DNA of 64,000 nt from Marinobacter alexandrii (GTDB lineage: Bacteria; Bacteroidota; Bacteroidia; Cytophagales; Cyclobacteriaceae). Location of the stretch: contig JBDWTN010000007.1 of NCBI GenBank assembly GCA_039984955.1, positions 3,108,501 to 3,172,500 on the forward strand, given 5' to 3'. Position 1 is the stretch's first letter; each line of letters starts with the position of its first letter. Below the pieces are notes generated by a model. That model was not told the DNA's origin, made no database searches, and saw nothing but the letters and a program-made list of their open reading frames with translations. Position numbers and translations under genes: made by a program. Below are positions 38,649-49,962 of this stretch, piece by piece.

Positions 38649-39116
38649 ATGAGAAAAGCAAAACCAAAAAAGAGATACATCCTTCCTGATCCTATTTATC
38701 AGGATACCCTTGTTACCAAATTCGTTAACAACTTAATGTTAAGTGGTAAGAAAAGTGTCTCTTACAAAATATTCTACAACGCAATCAATCAAGTAGAAGA
38801 AAAAACAAGTGAAAATGGTCTCGAAACTTGGAAGACAGCATTGAGTAACATCATGCCATCTGTTGAGGTTAAAGCAAGACGAGTAGGAGGTGCCAACTTC
38901 CAAGTGCCAATCGAGGTACGACCTGATAGAAAAATTGCTCTTGGAATCAAGTGGATGATTAAATACGCTCGACTAAGAGGAGAAAAGACTATGCAGGATC
39001 GTTTAGCTGCAGAAATTATCGCCGCGTCAAAAGGTGAAGGAGCTTCTGTGAAGAAGAAAGACGATATGCACAGAATGGCTGACGCAAACAAAGCATTCTC
39101 ACACTTCAGATTCTAA
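38649..39116 (+). CDS. rpsG: 30S ribosomal protein S7
   Basis: 155 residues. It organises the 3' major domain of 16S rRNA and borders the E site. Signatures are [59 protein letters not shown] and a C-terminal [15 protein letters not shown]. It lies 12 bases after rpsL. Confidence 0.98.
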   Translation: MRKAKPKKRYILPDPIYQDTLVTKFVNNLMLSGKKSVSYKIFYNAINQVEEKTSENGLETWKTALSNIMPSVEVKARRVGGANFQVPIEVRPDRKIALGIKWMIKYARLRGEKTMQDRLAAEIIAASKGEGASVKKKDDMHRMADANKAFSHFRF

Positions 39117-39121
39117 TCAAG

Positions 39122-41230
39122 ATGTCAAGAGATTTAAAGTACACAAGAAATATTGGTATCGCAGCACACATCGATGCTGGAAAAACCACTACAACAGAGC
39201 GCATTCTTTACTATGCCGGTGTGAACCATAAGATAGGTGAAGTTCATGATGGTGGTGCTACAATGGATTGGATGGAGCAGGAGCAGGAAAGAGGTATTAC
39301 TATTACTTCTGCTGCAACTACTGTATTCTGGAAATACAAAGAGAAGGATTATCATATCAATATTATTGATACACCTGGTCACGTTGATTTCACCGTTGAG
39401 GTAAATAGATCATTGCGTGTATTGGATGGGTTGGTATTCTTGTTTAGTGCCGTAGATGGTGTAGAGCCTCAATCGGAAACTAACTGGAGACTTGCTGATA
39501 ACTACAAAGTAGCTAGAATTGGATTCGTTAATAAAATGGATCGTTCTGGTGCAGACTTTTTGAAAGTTTGCAAACAAGTGAAAGAAATGTTGGGTACTAA
39601 AGCAGTGCCTCTTCAATTACCTATCGGAGCAGAAGACACATTCAAAGGAGTAGTTGATCTTGTAGAAAACAAGGCAATTGTTTGGAATGAGGATGACATG
39701 GGAATGAGCTTCGAAGAAGTGGAAATTCCTGCTGACATGATGGATGAGGTGAAAGAATACAGAGATTACCTTGTTGAGTCAGTTGCTGAGTACGATGAGG
39801 TGTTGATGGAGAAATACTTTGAAGACCCTGATAGCATTACAAGGGATGAAATTGTTGCAGCACTTAGAGCAGCTACAGTTGATTTGGCTTTCGTTCCAAT
39901 GCTTTGTGGTTCAGCCTTCAAAAACAAAGGAGTTCAAACACTATTGGATTACGTGATGGAGTTACTCCCATCTCCGATGGATAGAGATAGTATTGTAGGA
40001 ACTAATCCTGATACAGATGAAGAAGTAGAAAGAAAACCATCTGCTGATGAGCCTTTCTCAGCACTTGCTTTCAAGATCGCAACGGATCCATTCGTAGGTA
40101 GACTTTGTTTCGTGAGATCATACTCAGGAGAGTTAGAGTCAGGTTCTTATGTATTCAATACAAGAACAAATAAGAAAGAGCGTATTTCTAGAATATTCCA
40201 GATGCACGCAAATAAGCAAAATCAAATTGATAAACTTAATACTGGTGATATTGGAGCTGTTGTAGGTTTTAAGGACATTAAAACAGGTGATACGCTTTGT
40301 GATGAAAAAAACAAAATTGTATTAGAGTCCATGGATTTCCCAGATCCAGTAATTGGGTATGCAATTGAGCCAAAAACTCAAGAGGATGCTGATAAGCTAG
40401 GAATTGGGCTTGGTAAGTTGATTGAAGAAGACCCTACTCTTCAAGTAGAGACAAATCATGAAACAGGACAAACTATTCTTAAGGGAATGGGTGAACTTCA
40501 CTTGGATATCATCATCGATCGATTGAAAAGAGAGTTCAAAGTAGAGATCAATCAAGGCGCTCCTCAGGTAGCATACAAAGAAGCGATCACTACTACGATA
40601 GAGCACAAAGAAGTATATAAGAAGCAATCAGGAGGTAGAGGTAAATTTGCTGATATCGTTTTTGAAATCGGACCAAAAGATGAAGATTATGAAAAAGAGG
40701 GATTGCAGTTTGTTAATAGTATTGTTGGTGGTGTGATTCCAAAAGAATTCATTCCATCAGTTCAAAAAGGATTCGAGCAAGCAATGATGAACGGACCATT
40801 GGCTGGATATCCAATCGATACAATGAAGGTAAGATTGTATCATGGTTCTTTCCATGATGTCGATTCAGATTCACTGTCGTTCGAATTGGCAGCTAGAGTC
40901 GGTTTTAAAACTGCTGCTTCTCAATGTAAACCTGTTATTCTTGAGCCAATTATGGCGGTTGAGGTAGTTACTCCTGATGAGTATACTGGATCAATCACTG
41001 GTGATTTGAACAAGCGAAGAGGTATGATGAAAGGAATGGACACAAGAGGAAATTCAGGTGTAATTAAGGCGGATGTTCCTTTGTCTGAATTATTCGGATA
41101 TGTGACTGATTTGAGAACTATTAGTTCGGGTAGAGCTACTGCTTCTTTAACATTTGCTCACTACGATGCTGTTCCTAAAAATATTGCAGAAAAAGTAATT
41201 GCTGAAGCAAAAGGAACTGCAGCTGTTTAA
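39122..41230 (+). CDS. fusA: Elongation factor G
   Basis: 702 residues, the full five-domain length. This GTPase drives translocation and, with frr, ribosome recycling. G1 AHIDAGKTT lies at 15-23, switch [11 protein letters not shown] and G3 DTPGHVDF follow, then NKMDRSG. Domain IV has the conserved [14 protein letters not shown] region, and domain V ends [16 protein letters not shown]. It is 5 bases after rpsG. Confidence 0.98.
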   Translation: MSRDLKYTRNIGIAAHIDAGKTTTTERILYYAGVNHKIGEVHDGGATMDWMEQEQERGITITSAATTVFWKYKEKDYHINIIDTPGHVDFTVEVNRSLRVLDGLVFLFSAVDGVEPQSETNWRLADNYKVARIGFVNKMDRSGADFLKVCKQVKEMLGTKAVPLQLPIGAEDTFKGVVDLVENKAIVWNEDDMGMSFEEVEIPADMMDEVKEYRDYLVESVAEYDEVLMEKYFEDPDSITRDEIVAALRAATVDLAFVPMLCGSAFKNKGVQTLLDYVMELLPSPMDRDSIVGTNPDTDEEVERKPSADEPFSALAFKIATDPFVGRLCFVRSYSGELESGSYVFNTRTNKKERISRIFQMHANKQNQIDKLNTGDIGAVVGFKDIKTGDTLCDEKNKIVLESMDFPDPVIGYAIEPKTQEDADKLGIGLGKLIEEDPTLQVETNHETGQTILKGMGELHLDIIIDRLKREFKVEINQGAPQVAYKEAITTTIEHKEVYKKQSGGRGKFADIVFEIGPKDEDYEKEGLQFVNSIVGGVIPKEFIPSVQKGFEQAMMNGPLAGYPIDTMKVRLYHGSFHDVDSDSLSFELAARVGFKTAASQCKPVILEPIMAVEVVTPDEYTGSITGDLNKRRGMMKGMDTRGNSGVIKADVPLSELFGYVTDLRTISSGRATASLTFAHYDAVPKNIAEKVIAEAKGTAAV

Positions 41231-41241
41231 AGATTATTGAC

Positions 41242-41547
41242 ATGAATCAAAAAATTAGAATAAAACTGAAGTCTTACGACCACAATCTGGTAGATAAGTC
41301 TTCTGAAAAAATTGTTCGAGCAGTAAAAACTACTGGAGCGGTTGTGAGTGGTCCAATCCCACTTCCAACAGTAAAGGAGAAGTTTACTGTACTTAAGTCA
41401 CCTCACGTGAATAAGAAAGCAAGAGAACAATTCCAGCTTTGTACGTACAAAAGACTGGTTGATATCTACAGCAACAGCGCGAAAACTGTTGACGCACTTA
41501 TGAAGCTAGAGCTTCCAAGTGGAGTAGATGTAGAGATTAAAGTGTAG
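41242..41547 (+). CDS. rpsJ: 30S ribosomal protein S10
   Basis: 101 residues. Part of the 30S head and, with NusB/NusG, of antitermination. Signatures are [37 protein letters not shown] and [12 protein letters not shown]. Here it ends the str unit and is separated from rplC by a terminator and a new promoter, unlike the E. coli S10 operon. Confidence 0.98.
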   Translation: MNQKIRIKLKSYDHNLVDKSSEKIVRAVKTTGAVVSGPIPLPTVKEKFTVLKSPHVNKKAREQFQLCTYKRLVDIYSNSAKTVDALMKLELPSGVDVEIKV

Positions 41548-41569
41548 CCTGATTTTGCATCGGGGAAAG

Positions 41570-41605
41570 AGAACCAATTGGTCTTCATCGATTGGTTCTT
41601 TTTTT
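41570..41605 (+). terminator. Terminator after rpsJ
   Basis: AGAACCAAT (41570-41578) pairs with ATTGGTTCT (41591-41599), followed by a run of T. It separates the rpsL-rpsJ unit from the rplC unit. Confidence 0.85.
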
Positions 41606-41630
41606 GTCTAAAAAATAAGCGATCAAATTT

Positions 41631-41684
41631 TTTGATCGGGGAATGGATTTGCTATCTTTGCAAACCTTTTCACAAAAAGTTTGC
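41631..41684 (+). promoter_or_regulatory. Promoter and start-site hairpin of the rplC ribosomal unit
   Basis: TTTG (41631-41634), an 18-base spacer and TATCTTTG (41653-41660). GCAAAC-C-TTTT (41660-41670) pairs with AAAA-A-GTTTGC (41674-41684), an 11-bp stem with one mismatch lying across the expected start site. Confidence 0.65.
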
Positions 41685-41720
41685 CTGAGAGGGTAATTAT
41701 AAGATATAAACGAGTAGAAA

Positions 41721-42353
41721 ATGCCTGGTTTAATAGGAAGGAAAGTAGGAATGACAAATGTCTTTGATGAGAATGGTAAAAGCATCGCTTGTACCCTTAT
41801 CGAAGCAGGTCCTTGCGTCGTGACTCAAGTTAAGAACGAAGAGACAGACGGATACAAAGCTGTGCAGTTGGCTTACGGTGAGAGAAAAGAAAAAAATACA
41901 CCTAAGGCACTTCAGGGACATTTTTCGAAAGCAAAGACTACTCCTAAATCTAAGATTGTGGAATTCAGGGATTTTAGATCTGAATTCGACGATAAAGTGA
42001 AGTTGGGTAACGAAATTAAAATTGAAGATGTATTCAATGAAATGGATTTCGTTGACGCTGTAGGTACATCTAAAGGAAAGGGATTTCAAGGAGTTGTGAA
42101 AAGACACGGTTTTGGTGGAGTTGGTCAGGCAACTCACGGTCAGCATAACAGACTAAGAGCTCCGGGTTCTATTGGTGCTGCATCATTTCCATCTAGAGTT
42201 TTTAAAGGCATGAAGATGGCTGGAAGAACAGGTGGAGATAGAGTAAAGGTTTTAAACCTAAGAGTTTTGAAAGTGTATCCTGAGAAAAACCTGGTTTTAA
42301 TATCAGGATCAATTCCAGGAGCTAAGAATTCATACGTAATACTTGAGAAGTAA
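41721..42353 (+). CDS. rplC: 50S ribosomal protein L3
   Basis: 210 residues. It is an early 23S rRNA-binding protein near the peptidyl-transferase centre. [19 protein letters not shown] and the extended loop [20 protein letters not shown] identify it. First gene of a long unit running to rpsN or beyond, 61 bases after its -7 box. Confidence 0.98.
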   Translation: MPGLIGRKVGMTNVFDENGKSIACTLIEAGPCVVTQVKNEETDGYKAVQLAYGERKEKNTPKALQGHFSKAKTTPKSKIVEFRDFRSEFDDKVKLGNEIKIEDVFNEMDFVDAVGTSKGKGFQGVVKRHGFGGVGQATHGQHNRLRAPGSIGAASFPSRVFKGMKMAGRTGGDRVKVLNLRVLKVYPEKNLVLISGSIPGAKNSYVILEK

Positions 42354-42355
42354 TC

Positions 42356-42982
42356 ATGAAGGTAGCTGTATTAAATATTAAAGGTGAAGAGACAGGAAGA
42401 GAAATCAACCTGGACAAAAGCATATTTGGCATAGAGCCAAACGAACATGCCGTTTACCTTGACGTGAAGAGTTACTTAGCAAACCAGCGACAAGGCACCG
42501 CTAAGACAAAAGATAAAGGAGAGATTACTGCATCGACTCGGAAAATCAAAAAGCAAAAGGGAACGGGTACTGCCAGAGCCGGTAGTGTGAAGTCTGGTGT
42601 GATGAGAGGTGGAGGTACTTTTTTCGGCCCTCAACCAAGAGACTATGGTTTTAAACTTAACAAGAAGGTTAAGAAATTAGCTCGTAAGTCTGTGCTCTCA
42701 TCTAGAGCTAAAGAGAAAGCAATACAGGTTCTTGAGGACTTTACTTTTGAAGCTCCTAAGACAAAAGAATTTATCAGTCTTCTTAAGAGTCTTTCAGTAA
42801 GCGATAAGAAGGCTCTATTTCTGGTAAGCGACAAAAACCAAAATGTTTTCTTGTCTTCCAGAAATATTAAGAAAGCGAATGTTTCAACTGTTGACGAATT
42901 GAATACGTACGATTTGATCAACGCTGAGCGTCTGATCTTGTGTGAAGGAGCACTAGAGCAACTAAAAGAAAGATTTAACTAA
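42356..42982 (+). CDS. rplD: 50S ribosomal protein L4
   Basis: 208 residues. It lines the exit tunnel and in many bacteria represses the S10 operon. The tunnel loop KIKKQKGTGTARAGSVKSG and RDYGFKLNKKVKKLA are conserved. It starts 2 bases after rplC. Confidence 0.97.
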   Translation: MKVAVLNIKGEETGREINLDKSIFGIEPNEHAVYLDVKSYLANQRQGTAKTKDKGEITASTRKIKKQKGTGTARAGSVKSGVMRGGGTFFGPQPRDYGFKLNKKVKKLARKSVLSSRAKEKAIQVLEDFTFEAPKTKEFISLLKSLSVSDKKALFLVSDKNQNVFLSSRNIKKANVSTVDELNTYDLINAERLILCEGALEQLKERFN

Positions 42983-42983
42983 G

Positions 42984-43271
42984 ATGGGAGTTTTAATAAA
43001 GCCACTAGTTACGGAAAAAGTTTCTGCTCTTAATGAGCATGGTAAGTACGGTTTCGTGGTTAGCAAGAATGCAAACAAGGTTCAAATTAAGATCGAGGTA
43101 GAAAAGACCTACGGTGTTACAGTTGAATCTGTTAATACGATGGTTCAGCCTGGTGGATCGAAAAGAAGATACACCAAGTCAAGAGTTATTGAAGGTAGAA
43201 CTCCAGCTTACAAAAAAGCAATAGTGCAGGTGGCAGAGGGAGATATAATTGATTTTTATAGCGGAATATAA
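42984..43271 (+). CDS. rplW: 50S ribosomal protein L23
   Basis: 95 residues. It borders the exit tunnel and docks trigger factor and SRP. LIKPLVTEKVSALNEHGKYG and VNTMVQPGGSKRRYTKSRVI are typical. It lies between rplD and rplB. Confidence 0.96.
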   Translation: MGVLIKPLVTEKVSALNEHGKYGFVVSKNANKVQIKIEVEKTYGVTVESVNTMVQPGGSKRRYTKSRVIEGRTPAYKKAIVQVAEGDIIDFYSGI

Positions 43272-43280
43272 TATATAGAG

Positions 43281-44102
43281 ATGGCTGTAAGAAAACTTAA
43301 ACCAACTACCCCAGGACAGAGATTCAGAAAGGCTCCTGTCTTTGATGATATCACTAAGTCGTCTCCTGAGAGATCATTGGTGACTACATCTAAACGAAAC
43401 GGAGGTAGAAATAATCAAGGTAGAATGACTGTGCGAAATGTTGGAGGTGGTCATAAGCGAAAGCTTAGATTGATCGACTTCAAAAGAGATAAGCACGGAA
43501 TTCCTGCAACAGTGAAAGCAATTGAGTATGATCCAAACAGATCTGCAAGAATAGCATTGCTTTACTATACAGATGGAGAAAAAAGATACATTATCGCTCC
43601 TGCAGGACTTGAAGTTGGGACTGTATTGAATTCGGGAAAAGGTATAGCCCCAGAAGTGGGTAACGCACTTTTTCTAGCAGAGATCCCACTAGGTACGATT
43701 GTTCATAACATTGAATTGAAGCCGGGGAAAGGTGGTGTTATGGCAAGAAGTGCTGGAACGTATGTTCAGGTTGTTGCAAGGGAAGGAAAATATGCAACCG
43801 TAAAACTTCCTTCAGGAGAAATGAGAATGGTGCTTATTACATGTCTTGCGACAATAGGAACAGTATCAAACTCTGATCACATGAGTGTGAGACTCGGTAA
43901 GGCAGGTAGAAATAGATGGCTAGGGAGAAGACCAAGAGTAAGAGGTGTGGCTATGAACCCTGTCGATCACCCAATGGGTGGTGGTGAAGGTAGATCTTCT
44001 GGAGGTCACCCTCGATCAAGAAATGGTCAATATACTAAGGGACTGAAAACCCGTCGACCAAATAAATATTCTGACAAGCAGATAGTTAAACGAAGGAAAT
44101 AA
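43281..44102 (+). CDS. rplB: 50S ribosomal protein L2
   Basis: 273 residues. It is required for subunit joining and peptidyl transfer. The C-terminal [20 protein letters not shown] with its essential histidine, and [13 protein letters not shown], are intact. The last base overlaps the first base of rpsS (TAATG). Confidence 0.98.
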   Translation: MAVRKLKPTTPGQRFRKAPVFDDITKSSPERSLVTTSKRNGGRNNQGRMTVRNVGGGHKRKLRLIDFKRDKHGIPATVKAIEYDPNRSARIALLYYTDGEKRYIIAPAGLEVGTVLNSGKGIAPEVGNALFLAEIPLGTIVHNIELKPGKGGVMARSAGTYVQVVAREGKYATVKLPSGEMRMVLITCLATIGTVSNSDHMSVRLGKAGRNRWLGRRPRVRGVAMNPVDHPMGGGEGRSSGGHPRSRNGQYTKGLKTRRPNKYSDKQIVKRRK

Positions 44103-44380
44103 TGTCAAGATCATTAAAGAAAGGACCTTATATAGACTTCCGACTTGAGAAAAAAGTCGATGCGATGAATGACTCAGGTAAGAAGTCAGTGATCAAAACA
44201 TGGTCAAGAAGATCAATGATATCCCCGGATTTCGTGGGTCACACTTTCGCAGTGCACAACGGAAATAAATTTATCCCTGTTTTCGTAACTGAAAATATGG
44301 TAGGACATAAACTTGGCGAATTTGCACCAACTAGAAACTTTAGAGGTCATATTGCTAAAAAGGATAAAGGTAAAAGATAA
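44102..44380 (+). CDS. rpsS: 30S ribosomal protein S19
   Basis: 92 residues. Part of the 30S head next to S13. [38 protein letters not shown] and [13 protein letters not shown] identify it. It shares a base with the rplB stop. Confidence 0.98.
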   Translation: MSRSLKKGPYIDFRLEKKVDAMNDSGKKSVIKTWSRRSMISPDFVGHTFAVHNGNKFIPVFVTENMVGHKLGEFAPTRNFRGHIAKKDKGKR

Positions 44381-44388
44381 GGGTACCT

Positions 44389-44859
44389 ATGGAAGCTGAA
44401 AAGAAATTAAAGAAATCAGTCAAGATCAGACTTCAGAAAGAAGCTGATAAGAAATTCCGTGAGGAGAACAAGGGTAAACTTGGTGCTGTAAAATCTTCAC
44501 TAAGAAATATTCCAACTTCACCAAGGAAGATGAGATTAGTAGCAGATATGATTCGCGGTGAAAGAGCAAATATTGCTCTTAATATCCTTCGATTCGATGC
44601 TCATCATGCTTCTGGTACTTTGGAAAAACTTCTTCTAACCGCAATAGCAGACTGGCAAATGGCGAACGAAGATATCAGTATTGAAGAGGCGAATTTGTTT
44701 GTTAAAGAGATTTATGTTGATAGCGCTCGGATGCTCAAGAGATTGAGACCAGCACCACAAGGAAGAGCTCACAGAATTAGAAAGAGATCAAATCATGTGA
44801 CTATTGTAATTGATAATCACAGTCAGGATACTAACGAAACTAAAGAAAGCAACAAATAA
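44389..44859 (+). CDS. rplV: 50S ribosomal protein L22 with N-terminal extension
   Basis: 156 residues, longer than the usual 110 or so. The core starts near residue 38 ([20 protein letters not shown]) and includes the tunnel hairpin [20 protein letters not shown]. Residues 1-37 are a Lys/Glu-rich extension and the last 15 an Asn/Glu-rich tail, both absent from E. coli. L22 lines the exit tunnel. It shares its last base with the rpsC start. Confidence 0.96.
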   Translation: MEAEKKLKKSVKIRLQKEADKKFREENKGKLGAVKSSLRNIPTSPRKMRLVADMIRGERANIALNILRFDAHHASGTLEKLLLTAIADWQMANEDISIEEANLFVKEIYVDSARMLKRLRPAPQGRAHRIRKRSNHVTIVIDNHSQDTNETKESNK

Positions 44860-45590
44860 TGGGACAAAAAGTAAACCCAGTTGGATTTAGATTAGGAGTT
44901 ATCAAAGGGTGGGACTCTGCCTGGTTCGATAGCAAGTCCTATGCAGATAAACTTGTTGAGGACAACAAAATTCGTAAATACATCACAGCACGTATGCCAA
45001 AAGGAGGTATTTCGAAAGTTGTAATAGAACGAACACTAAAAAGAATTACACTAACTGTTCACACAGCCCGTCCAGGAGTTGTAATTGGAAAAGGAGGATC
45101 TGAAGTAGATAAGATCAAAGAAGAGTTGAAAAACTTAACTGGTAAAGATCTTCAGATCAATATATTTGAAATTAAAAGACCTGAATTAGATGCTAAGCTG
45201 GTAGGAGAGTCTATTGCACAGCAACTTCAGGCTAGAATTTCTTTTCGTAGAGCAATGAAGCAATCAATAGCTTCCTCTATGAGAGTAGGAGCTCAAGGTA
45301 TTAAAATCAAATGTTCTGGAAGATTGGGTGGTGCTGAGATGGCTAGAAGCGAACAGTACAAAGAAGGAAGAATTCCATTGCATACGTTGAGAGCTGATAT
45401 CGATTATGCGATAACAGAGGCTCATACGATTTACGGAAAGATTGGTATTAAAGTATGGATCTTTAAGGGAGAAGTTTTCGGTAAGAGAGATCTTTCACCT
45501 AACGTAGGTCAGTCAGGTACTGGTGGAAATAACAATGCGCCAGGCGGAGCTCCTAACAGAAGGAGAAGAGAAAATAGAAGAAGAAAGTAA
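44859..45590 (+). CDS. rpsC: 30S ribosomal protein S3
   Basis: 243 residues. It lies at the mRNA entry. [20 protein letters not shown], the KH motif [17 protein letters not shown] and [20 protein letters not shown] are conserved. The C-terminus is a Gly/Asn/Arg-rich tail ending in [11 protein letters not shown]. Confidence 0.98.
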   Translation: MGQKVNPVGFRLGVIKGWDSAWFDSKSYADKLVEDNKIRKYITARMPKGGISKVVIERTLKRITLTVHTARPGVVIGKGGSEVDKIKEELKNLTGKDLQINIFEIKRPELDAKLVGESIAQQLQARISFRRAMKQSIASSMRVGAQGIKIKCSGRLGGAEMARSEQYKEGRIPLHTLRADIDYAITEAHTIYGKIGIKVWIFKGEVFGKRDLSPNVGQSGTGGNNNAPGGAPNRRRRENRRRK

Positions 45591-45606
45591 AGTTTTGTAA
45601 AGCATC

Positions 45607-46029
45607 ATGTTACAGCCAAAACGAACGAAATTTAGAAAAATGCAAAAAGGCCGAGTGAAGGGTCTTGCTCAACGTGGGCATAGACTGGCATTCGGAACCT
45701 TTGGTATCAAGGCCATGGAGCCAGGATGGATCACTAGCCGTCAGATAGAAGCTGCAAGGATTGCTATGACAAGAGCAATGAAGAGGGAAGGACAAGTGTG
45801 GATTCGGATATTTCCAGACAAGCCGGTAACTAAAAAGCCTGCAGAAGTAAGGATGGGTAAGGGTAAGGGAGCTCCAGAATACTGGGTAGCTACTGTTAAA
45901 CCAGGTACCGTTCTTTTTGAAGCTGCTGGAGTAGATATCGAATTGGCGAAGGAGGCTTTAAGATTGGCCGCACAAAAATTGCCAATCTCTACAAAATTCA
46001 CATTAGCAAAAGATTATAAGCCAGAGTAA
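45607..46029 (+). CDS. rplP: 50S ribosomal protein L16
   Basis: 140 residues. It contacts the A-site t[42 protein letters not shown] and [20 protein letters not shown] are typical. It overlaps the rpmC start by one base. Confidence 0.98.
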   Translation: MLQPKRTKFRKMQKGRVKGLAQRGHRLAFGTFGIKAMEPGWITSRQIEAARIAMTRAMKREGQVWIRIFPDKPVTKKPAEVRMGKGKGAPEYWVATVKPGTVLFEAAGVDIELAKEALRLAAQKLPISTKFTLAKDYKPE

Positions 46030-46241
46030 TGAAAAATTCTGAATTAAGAGGATTGAGTCTGGAAGAGCTGAAAAACAAGCTTGCAGTAGAGAAAGAAAGC
46101 TATAGCAAATTGAAATTTGCACATAGTATTACTCCTATCGAGAATCCAATGAAAATTCGTGAGAATAGAAAGTTGGTTGCAAGGATTCAGACAGAAATTA
46201 AGGCCAAAGAATTAAATCAAGTTGCTGAAGCAAGCAAATAA
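46029..46241 (+). CDS. rpmC: 50S ribosomal protein L29
   Basis: 70 residues, two helices. LRGLSLEELKNKLAVEKESY and NPMKIRENRKLVARIQTE fit the family. It lies between rplP and rpsQ. Confidence 0.95.
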   Translation: MKNSELRGLSLEELKNKLAVEKESYSKLKFAHSITPIENPMKIRENRKLVARIQTEIKAKELNQVAEASK

Positions 46242-46250
46242 TTTTCAGTG

Positions 46251-46505
46251 ATGGAAAGAAATTTAAGAAAAGAAAGAATCGGACAAGTGGTGAGCAATAA
46301 AATGCAGAAAAGCATCACAATCGCTGTAGAAAGGAAAGTAAAGCATCCGATTTACGGGAAATTTGTGAGAAAAACCACTAAGCTCACAGCTCACGATGAG
46401 AAGGATGATTGCAATATCGGTGATACCGTGAAAGTGATGGAAACTCGTCCAATGAGTAAAAACAAAAGATGGAGATTGGTTGAAATTATTGAAAGAGCGA
46501 AATAA
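46251..46505 (+). CDS. rpsQ: 30S ribosomal protein S17
   Basis: 84 residues from ATG 46251; a GTG one codon upstream is possible but less likely. An OB-fold 16S-binding protein with [20 protein letters not shown] and [20 protein letters not shown]. It overlaps the rplN start by one base. Confidence 0.96.
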   Translation: MERNLRKERIGQVVSNKMQKSITIAVERKVKHPIYGKFVRKTTKLTAHDEKDDCNIGDTVKVMETRPMSKNKRWRLVEIIERAK

Positions 46506-46873
46506 TGGTACAACAGGAGTCAAGATTATCGGTTGCGGACAATAGCGGTGCTAAGGAAGTGCTAGTTATCCGTGTGCTAGGGGGTACTAAGAAGCGATAT
46601 GCTTCTGTTGGTGACAAAATCATTGTGACTGTAAAGCACTCACTTTCATCAAGTAGCTTAAAGAAAGGAACTGTTTCAAGAGCGGTTGTCGTGCGGACTA
46701 AAAAGGAAGTGCGAAGAAAAGACGGAAGTTATATTCGATTTGAAGATAACGCAGCAGTTCTTCTTACAGCTAACGATGAACCTAGAGGAACAAGGATTTT
46801 CGGTCCTGTAGCGAGAGAATTGAGAGAGAAGCAATTCATGAAGATTGTATCATTAGCACCTGAAGTACTTTAA
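46505..46873 (+). CDS. rplN: 50S ribosomal protein L14
   Basis: 122 residues. It forms an intersubunit bridge. [20 protein letters not shown] and [20 protein letters not shown] are typical. Confidence 0.98.
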   Translation: MVQQESRLSVADNSGAKEVLVIRVLGGTKKRYASVGDKIIVTVKHSLSSSSLKKGTVSRAVVVRTKKEVRRKDGSYIRFEDNAAVLLTANDEPRGTRIFGPVARELREKQFMKIVSLAPEVL

Positions 46874-46874
46874 G

Positions 46875-47210
46875 ATGAGTAAAATTAAATTTCACGTTAT
46901 CAAAGGTGACACAGTAAAGATCATAGCTGGTAACGATAAAGGTAAAACTGGTAAAGTACTTGAAGTTAATCGAGTAAAGTACAGAGCTGTAGTAGAAGGA
47001 GCAAACATGGTTACAAAGCATGTTAAGCCGTCTGCAACAAATCCAGAAGGGGGAATTCAGCAAACTGAAGCCTCAATACACCTTAGTAACCTAATGGTTG
47101 TAGATCCATCAAGTGGAGAACCAACTCGAATTGGGCGAAAGGTTAATACTGGAGATAAACTGCAAAGATTTTCAAAGAAGTCAGGAGAATACATCACGAA
47201 CAATGGCTAA
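46875..47210 (+). CDS. rplX: 50S ribosomal protein L24
   Basis: 111 residues. An assembly initiator with a KOW motif ([20 protein letters not shown]) and [20 protein letters not shown]. Its end overlaps the rplE start by 8 bases. Confidence 0.97.
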   Translation: MSKIKFHVIKGDTVKIIAGNDKGKTGKVLEVNRVKYRAVVEGANMVTKHVKPSATNPEGGIQQTEASIHLSNLMVVDPSSGEPTRIGRKVNTGDKLQRFSKKSGEYITNNG

Positions 47211-47757
47211 TCCAAGATTAAAAGAAAAGTATAAGAAAGAGATTGTCCCTCAGCTGAAGGATAAGTTTCAGTATAGCTCTGTAATGCAGGTGCCTAAACT
47301 GTCGAAGATTGCTATTAATAAAGGAATTGGAGCTGCTGTTTCTGACAAGAAGCTAGTAGATACAGGTGTAGAAGAGTTGACAGAAATCACTGGACAAAAG
47401 GCGATACCTACAATTGCAAAGAAATCAGTCTCTAACTTTAAGTTGAGAGAAGGTATGCCGATTGGGGCAAAGGTTACCCTTAGAGGTGATAAGATGTATG
47501 AATTTCTTGATCGATTGGTAACTGTTGCATTACCGCGAGTAAGAGATTTCAAAGGAATTAAGGAGAAAGGATTTGATGGAAGAGGAAACTACACATTAGG
47601 TGTGCAGGAACAAATAATCTTTCCTGAAATCAGTATCGATAAAGTAAACAAAATTACTGGTATGGATATCACGTTTGTGACAACTGCACAAACTGATGAA
47701 GAGAGTCTTGAATTATTAAGATCGCTTGGAATGCCGTTTACTTCAAAGAAGAACTAA
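47203..47757 (+). CDS. rplE: 50S ribosomal protein L5
   Basis: 184 residues from ATG 47203 ([13 protein letters not shown]); the frame extends upstream inside rplX, but this start fits the family. It binds 5S r[43 protein letters not shown] and [16 protein letters not shown] are conserved. Confidence 0.97.
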   Translation: MANPRLKEKYKKEIVPQLKDKFQYSSVMQVPKLSKIAINKGIGAAVSDKKLVDTGVEELTEITGQKAIPTIAKKSVSNFKLREGMPIGAKVTLRGDKMYEFLDRLVTVALPRVRDFKGIKEKGFDGRGNYTLGVQEQIIFPEISIDKVNKITGMDITFVTTAQTDEESLELLRSLGMPFTSKKN

Positions 47758-47764
47758 GAATATT

Positions 47765-48034
47765 ATGGCTAGAGAAGCAGTAAAAGCGAGAGAAAGAAAA
47801 AGGGAAAAGCTTGTTGCAAGATATGCTGATAAGCGTGCTGCTTTAAAAGCAGCTGGCGACTATGAAGCATTAGACAAACTTCCAAGAAACTCGTCCAAAG
47901 TAAGGCTACATAATAGATGTAAACTTACAGGTAGGCCTAAGGGCTATATGCGAAGATTTGGAATTTCAAGGGTGACTTTCAGAGAGATGGCATCCGATGG
48001 AAAAATACCAGGAGTAACAAAAGCTAGCTGGTAG
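47765..48034 (+). CDS. rpsN: 30S ribosomal protein S14, zinc-free type
   Basis: 89 residues from ATG 47765; the frame extends upstream but overlaps rplE. Near the C-terminus [20 protein letters not shown] identifies S14. The paired CxxC zinc ligands of the short form are missing, so this is the longer zinc-independent form. It is followed by 80 bases that hold a promoter before rpsH. Confidence 0.96.
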   Translation: MAREAVKARERKREKLVARYADKRAALKAAGDYEALDKLPRNSSKVRLHNRCKLTGRPKGYMRRFGISRVTFREMASDGKIPGVTKASW

Positions 48035-48046
48035 TTTAAATCTTCC

Positions 48047-48097
48047 TTTCGTTTAAGAATATTAATTATTATTTTTGCACCCCCTTTTTCAAGGGGG
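48047..48097 (+). promoter_or_regulatory. Internal promoter before rpsH
   Basis: TTTC (48047-48050, one base off TTTG), a 19-base spacer and TATTTTTG (48070-48077). It continues CACCCC, then CCCCC (48080-48084) pairs with GGGGG (48093-48097). Same start-site hairpin layout as before rplC and tRNA-Trp. Confidence 0.55.
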
Positions 48098-48114
48098 ATA
48101 AGTGTGTTTAAGAA

Positions 48115-48513
48115 ATGGTAACAGACCCGATAGCAGATTATTTAACAAGAATTCGTAACGCAATAGGTGCGAATCACCGTGTAGTAGAGGTGCCTGCTTC
48201 TAATTTAAAGAAGGAGATCACTAAAGTGTTGCACAGTAAGGGCTATATAAGAAATTATAAGTTCGAAGATGATAGTAAGCAAGGAATCATAAAGATTGCT
48301 TTGAAGTACAATCCTCAAACTAAACAGTCCGCGATTACCAAATTGGAAAGAATAAGTACTCCAGGTTTGAGAAAGTATGCAGGAGCGGAAACGTTACCAA
48401 GAGTACTTAATGGCCTTGGTATTGCAATTATGTCTACTTCAAAAGGAGTTATTTCTGATAAGGAGGCAAGAAGAGAGAATATAGGTGGTGAAGTTTTATG
48501 TTACGTTTATTAA
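48115..48513 (+). CDS. rpsH: 30S ribosomal protein S8
   Basis: 132 residues. Central 16S-binding protein and, in E. coli, the repressor of the spc operon. [40 protein letters not shown] and GGEVLCYVY are conserved. It starts a promoter-linked sub-unit of the cluster. Confidence 0.98.
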   Translation: MVTDPIADYLTRIRNAIGANHRVVEVPASNLKKEITKVLHSKGYIRNYKFEDDSKQGIIKIALKYNPQTKQSAITKLERISTPGLRKYAGAETLPRVLNGLGIAIMSTSKGVISDKEARRENIGGEVLCYVY

Positions 48514-48523
48514 TTGATTTGAG

Positions 48524-49075
48524 ATGTCAAGGATAGGAAAAGCACCAATTAATTTACCCGAAGGAGTTTCATTTGCTGTTGATAATAATACGGTGAGTAT
48601 AAAAGGACCTAAAGGTGAACTTACTCAGCAGGTTGATCCGGATATTACCTGCAAGGTAGATGACGGAGTGGTGACGGTAGAACGCCCTACTGAGCAAAAA
48701 AGGCATAAATCACTTCATGGACTTTATCGCTCATTGTTAAATAACATGGTCGAGGGAGTGAGTAATGGGTACAAGAAAGAGATGGAGTTGGTTGGGGTAG
48801 GTTATAAAGCTGCCGTTCAAAACAACGTACTTGAGCTTAACCTTGGTTATTCTCATAGTATCTATTTCGCTGTTCCAGAAGAAATTAAAGTTACTGCAGA
48901 AACTGAAAAAGGTAAAAACCCTAAAGTTATTGTAGAAGGGATCGATAAACAGTTAGTTGGTCAAATCTCAGCTAAAATCAAATCATTCAGAAAAGTTGAG
49001 CCTTACAAAGGAAAAGGTATCCGATTTGTGGGTGAACAAATTAGAAGAAAAGCTGGTAAAACTGCTGCTAAATAA
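48524..49075 (+). CDS. rplF: 50S ribosomal protein L6
   Basis: 183 residues. Near the sarcin-ricin loop. SRIGKAPINLPEGVSFAVDN, GLYRSLLNNMVEGVSNGYKK and the C-terminal RKVEPYKGKGIRFVGEQIRR are typical. It lies between rpsH and rplR. Confidence 0.98.
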   Translation: MSRIGKAPINLPEGVSFAVDNNTVSIKGPKGELTQQVDPDITCKVDDGVVTVERPTEQKRHKSLHGLYRSLLNNMVEGVSNGYKKEMELVGVGYKAAVQNNVLELNLGYSHSIYFAVPEEIKVTAETEKGKNPKVIVEGIDKQLVGQISAKIKSFRKVEPYKGKGIRFVGEQIRRKAGKTAAK

Positions 49076-49081
49076 TATATC

Positions 49082-49429
49082 ATGGCAATTACTAAAACAG
49101 CAAGAAGAAAAAGACTTAGACTGGGTATCAGAAGGAAAATTTCTGGTACTGCGGATAGACCTAGGGTGTCTGTGTTCAAGAGTAACAAAGGCATTTATGC
49201 TCAGTTGATTGATGATGTTAGTGGGAAAACTCTTGCTTCTGCATCAACAAAAGAGCTGGGTAAAGGCAATCTAAATGTTGAGATCGCTAAAGAAGTTGGC
49301 AAAAAATTGGCTGAAAATGCCAAGGGAGCAGGTATTGAAACAGTGATTTTTGACAGAGGTGGATATCCTTACCATGGAAGAGTTAAGTCTTTGGCCGAAG
49401 GAGCTCGTGAAGGAGGTTTAAAATTCTAA
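49082..49429 (+). CDS. rplR: 50S ribosomal protein L18
   Basis: 115 residues. Binds 5S rRNA with L5. [20 protein letters not shown] and [20 protein letters not shown] are typical. Confidence 0.98.
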   Translation: MAITKTARRKRLRLGIRRKISGTADRPRVSVFKSNKGIYAQLIDDVSGKTLASASTKELGKGNLNVEIAKEVGKKLAENAKGAGIETVIFDRGGYPYHGRVKSLAEGAREGGLKF

Positions 49430-49439
49430 GAAGAAAATT

Positions 49440-49958
49440 ATGTCGCAAAGCAATATAAGATCTATTAAAGCAAGTGAAATCGACCTTCAGGAGAAAGTAG
49501 TTGCTATCAAGAGAGTGGCCAAGGTTGTGAAAGGTGGACGTAGATTCAGCTTCTCTGCAATCGTGGTAGTAGGAGATGGAAATGGTGTCGTAGGATATGG
49601 CCTAGGTAAAGCAAATGAAGTTACTGATGCTATTACCAAAGGTATTGATGACGCGAAAAAGAACTTGGTGAAAGTGCCTGTTTTCAAGGGTACTGTACCA
49701 CATGAAGCTCTTGGTAAGTTTGGCGGAGGACTTGTTCTTTTAAAACCGGCTGCACCTGGTACTGGAGTAATAGCTGGTGGTGCAATGCGTGCTGTTTTGG
49801 AGAGTGCTGGAGTTCACGATGTGCTTGCTAAGTCAAAAGGTTCTTCAAATCCGCATAATGTGGTGAAGGCAACTTTTGATGCGCTTAATAAAATGAGAGA
49901 TCCGTTTGCTGTTGCCCAGCAAAGAGGTGTGTCTTTAGATAAAGTTTTCAACGGCTAA
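49440..49958 (+). CDS. rpsE: 30S ribosomal protein S5
   Basis: 172 residues. Helicase-like entry-tunnel protein important for accuracy. [35 protein letters not shown] and [20 protein letters not shown] are typical; the spectinomycin loop shows no obvious change. Confidence 0.98.
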   Translation: MSQSNIRSIKASEIDLQEKVVAIKRVAKVVKGGRRFSFSAIVVVGDGNGVVGYGLGKANEVTDAITKGIDDAKKNLVKVPVFKGTVPHEALGKFGGGLVLLKPAAPGTGVIAGGAMRAVLESAGVHDVLAKSKGSSNPHNVVKATFDALNKMRDPFAVAQQRGVSLDKVFNG

Positions 49959-49962
49959 GACA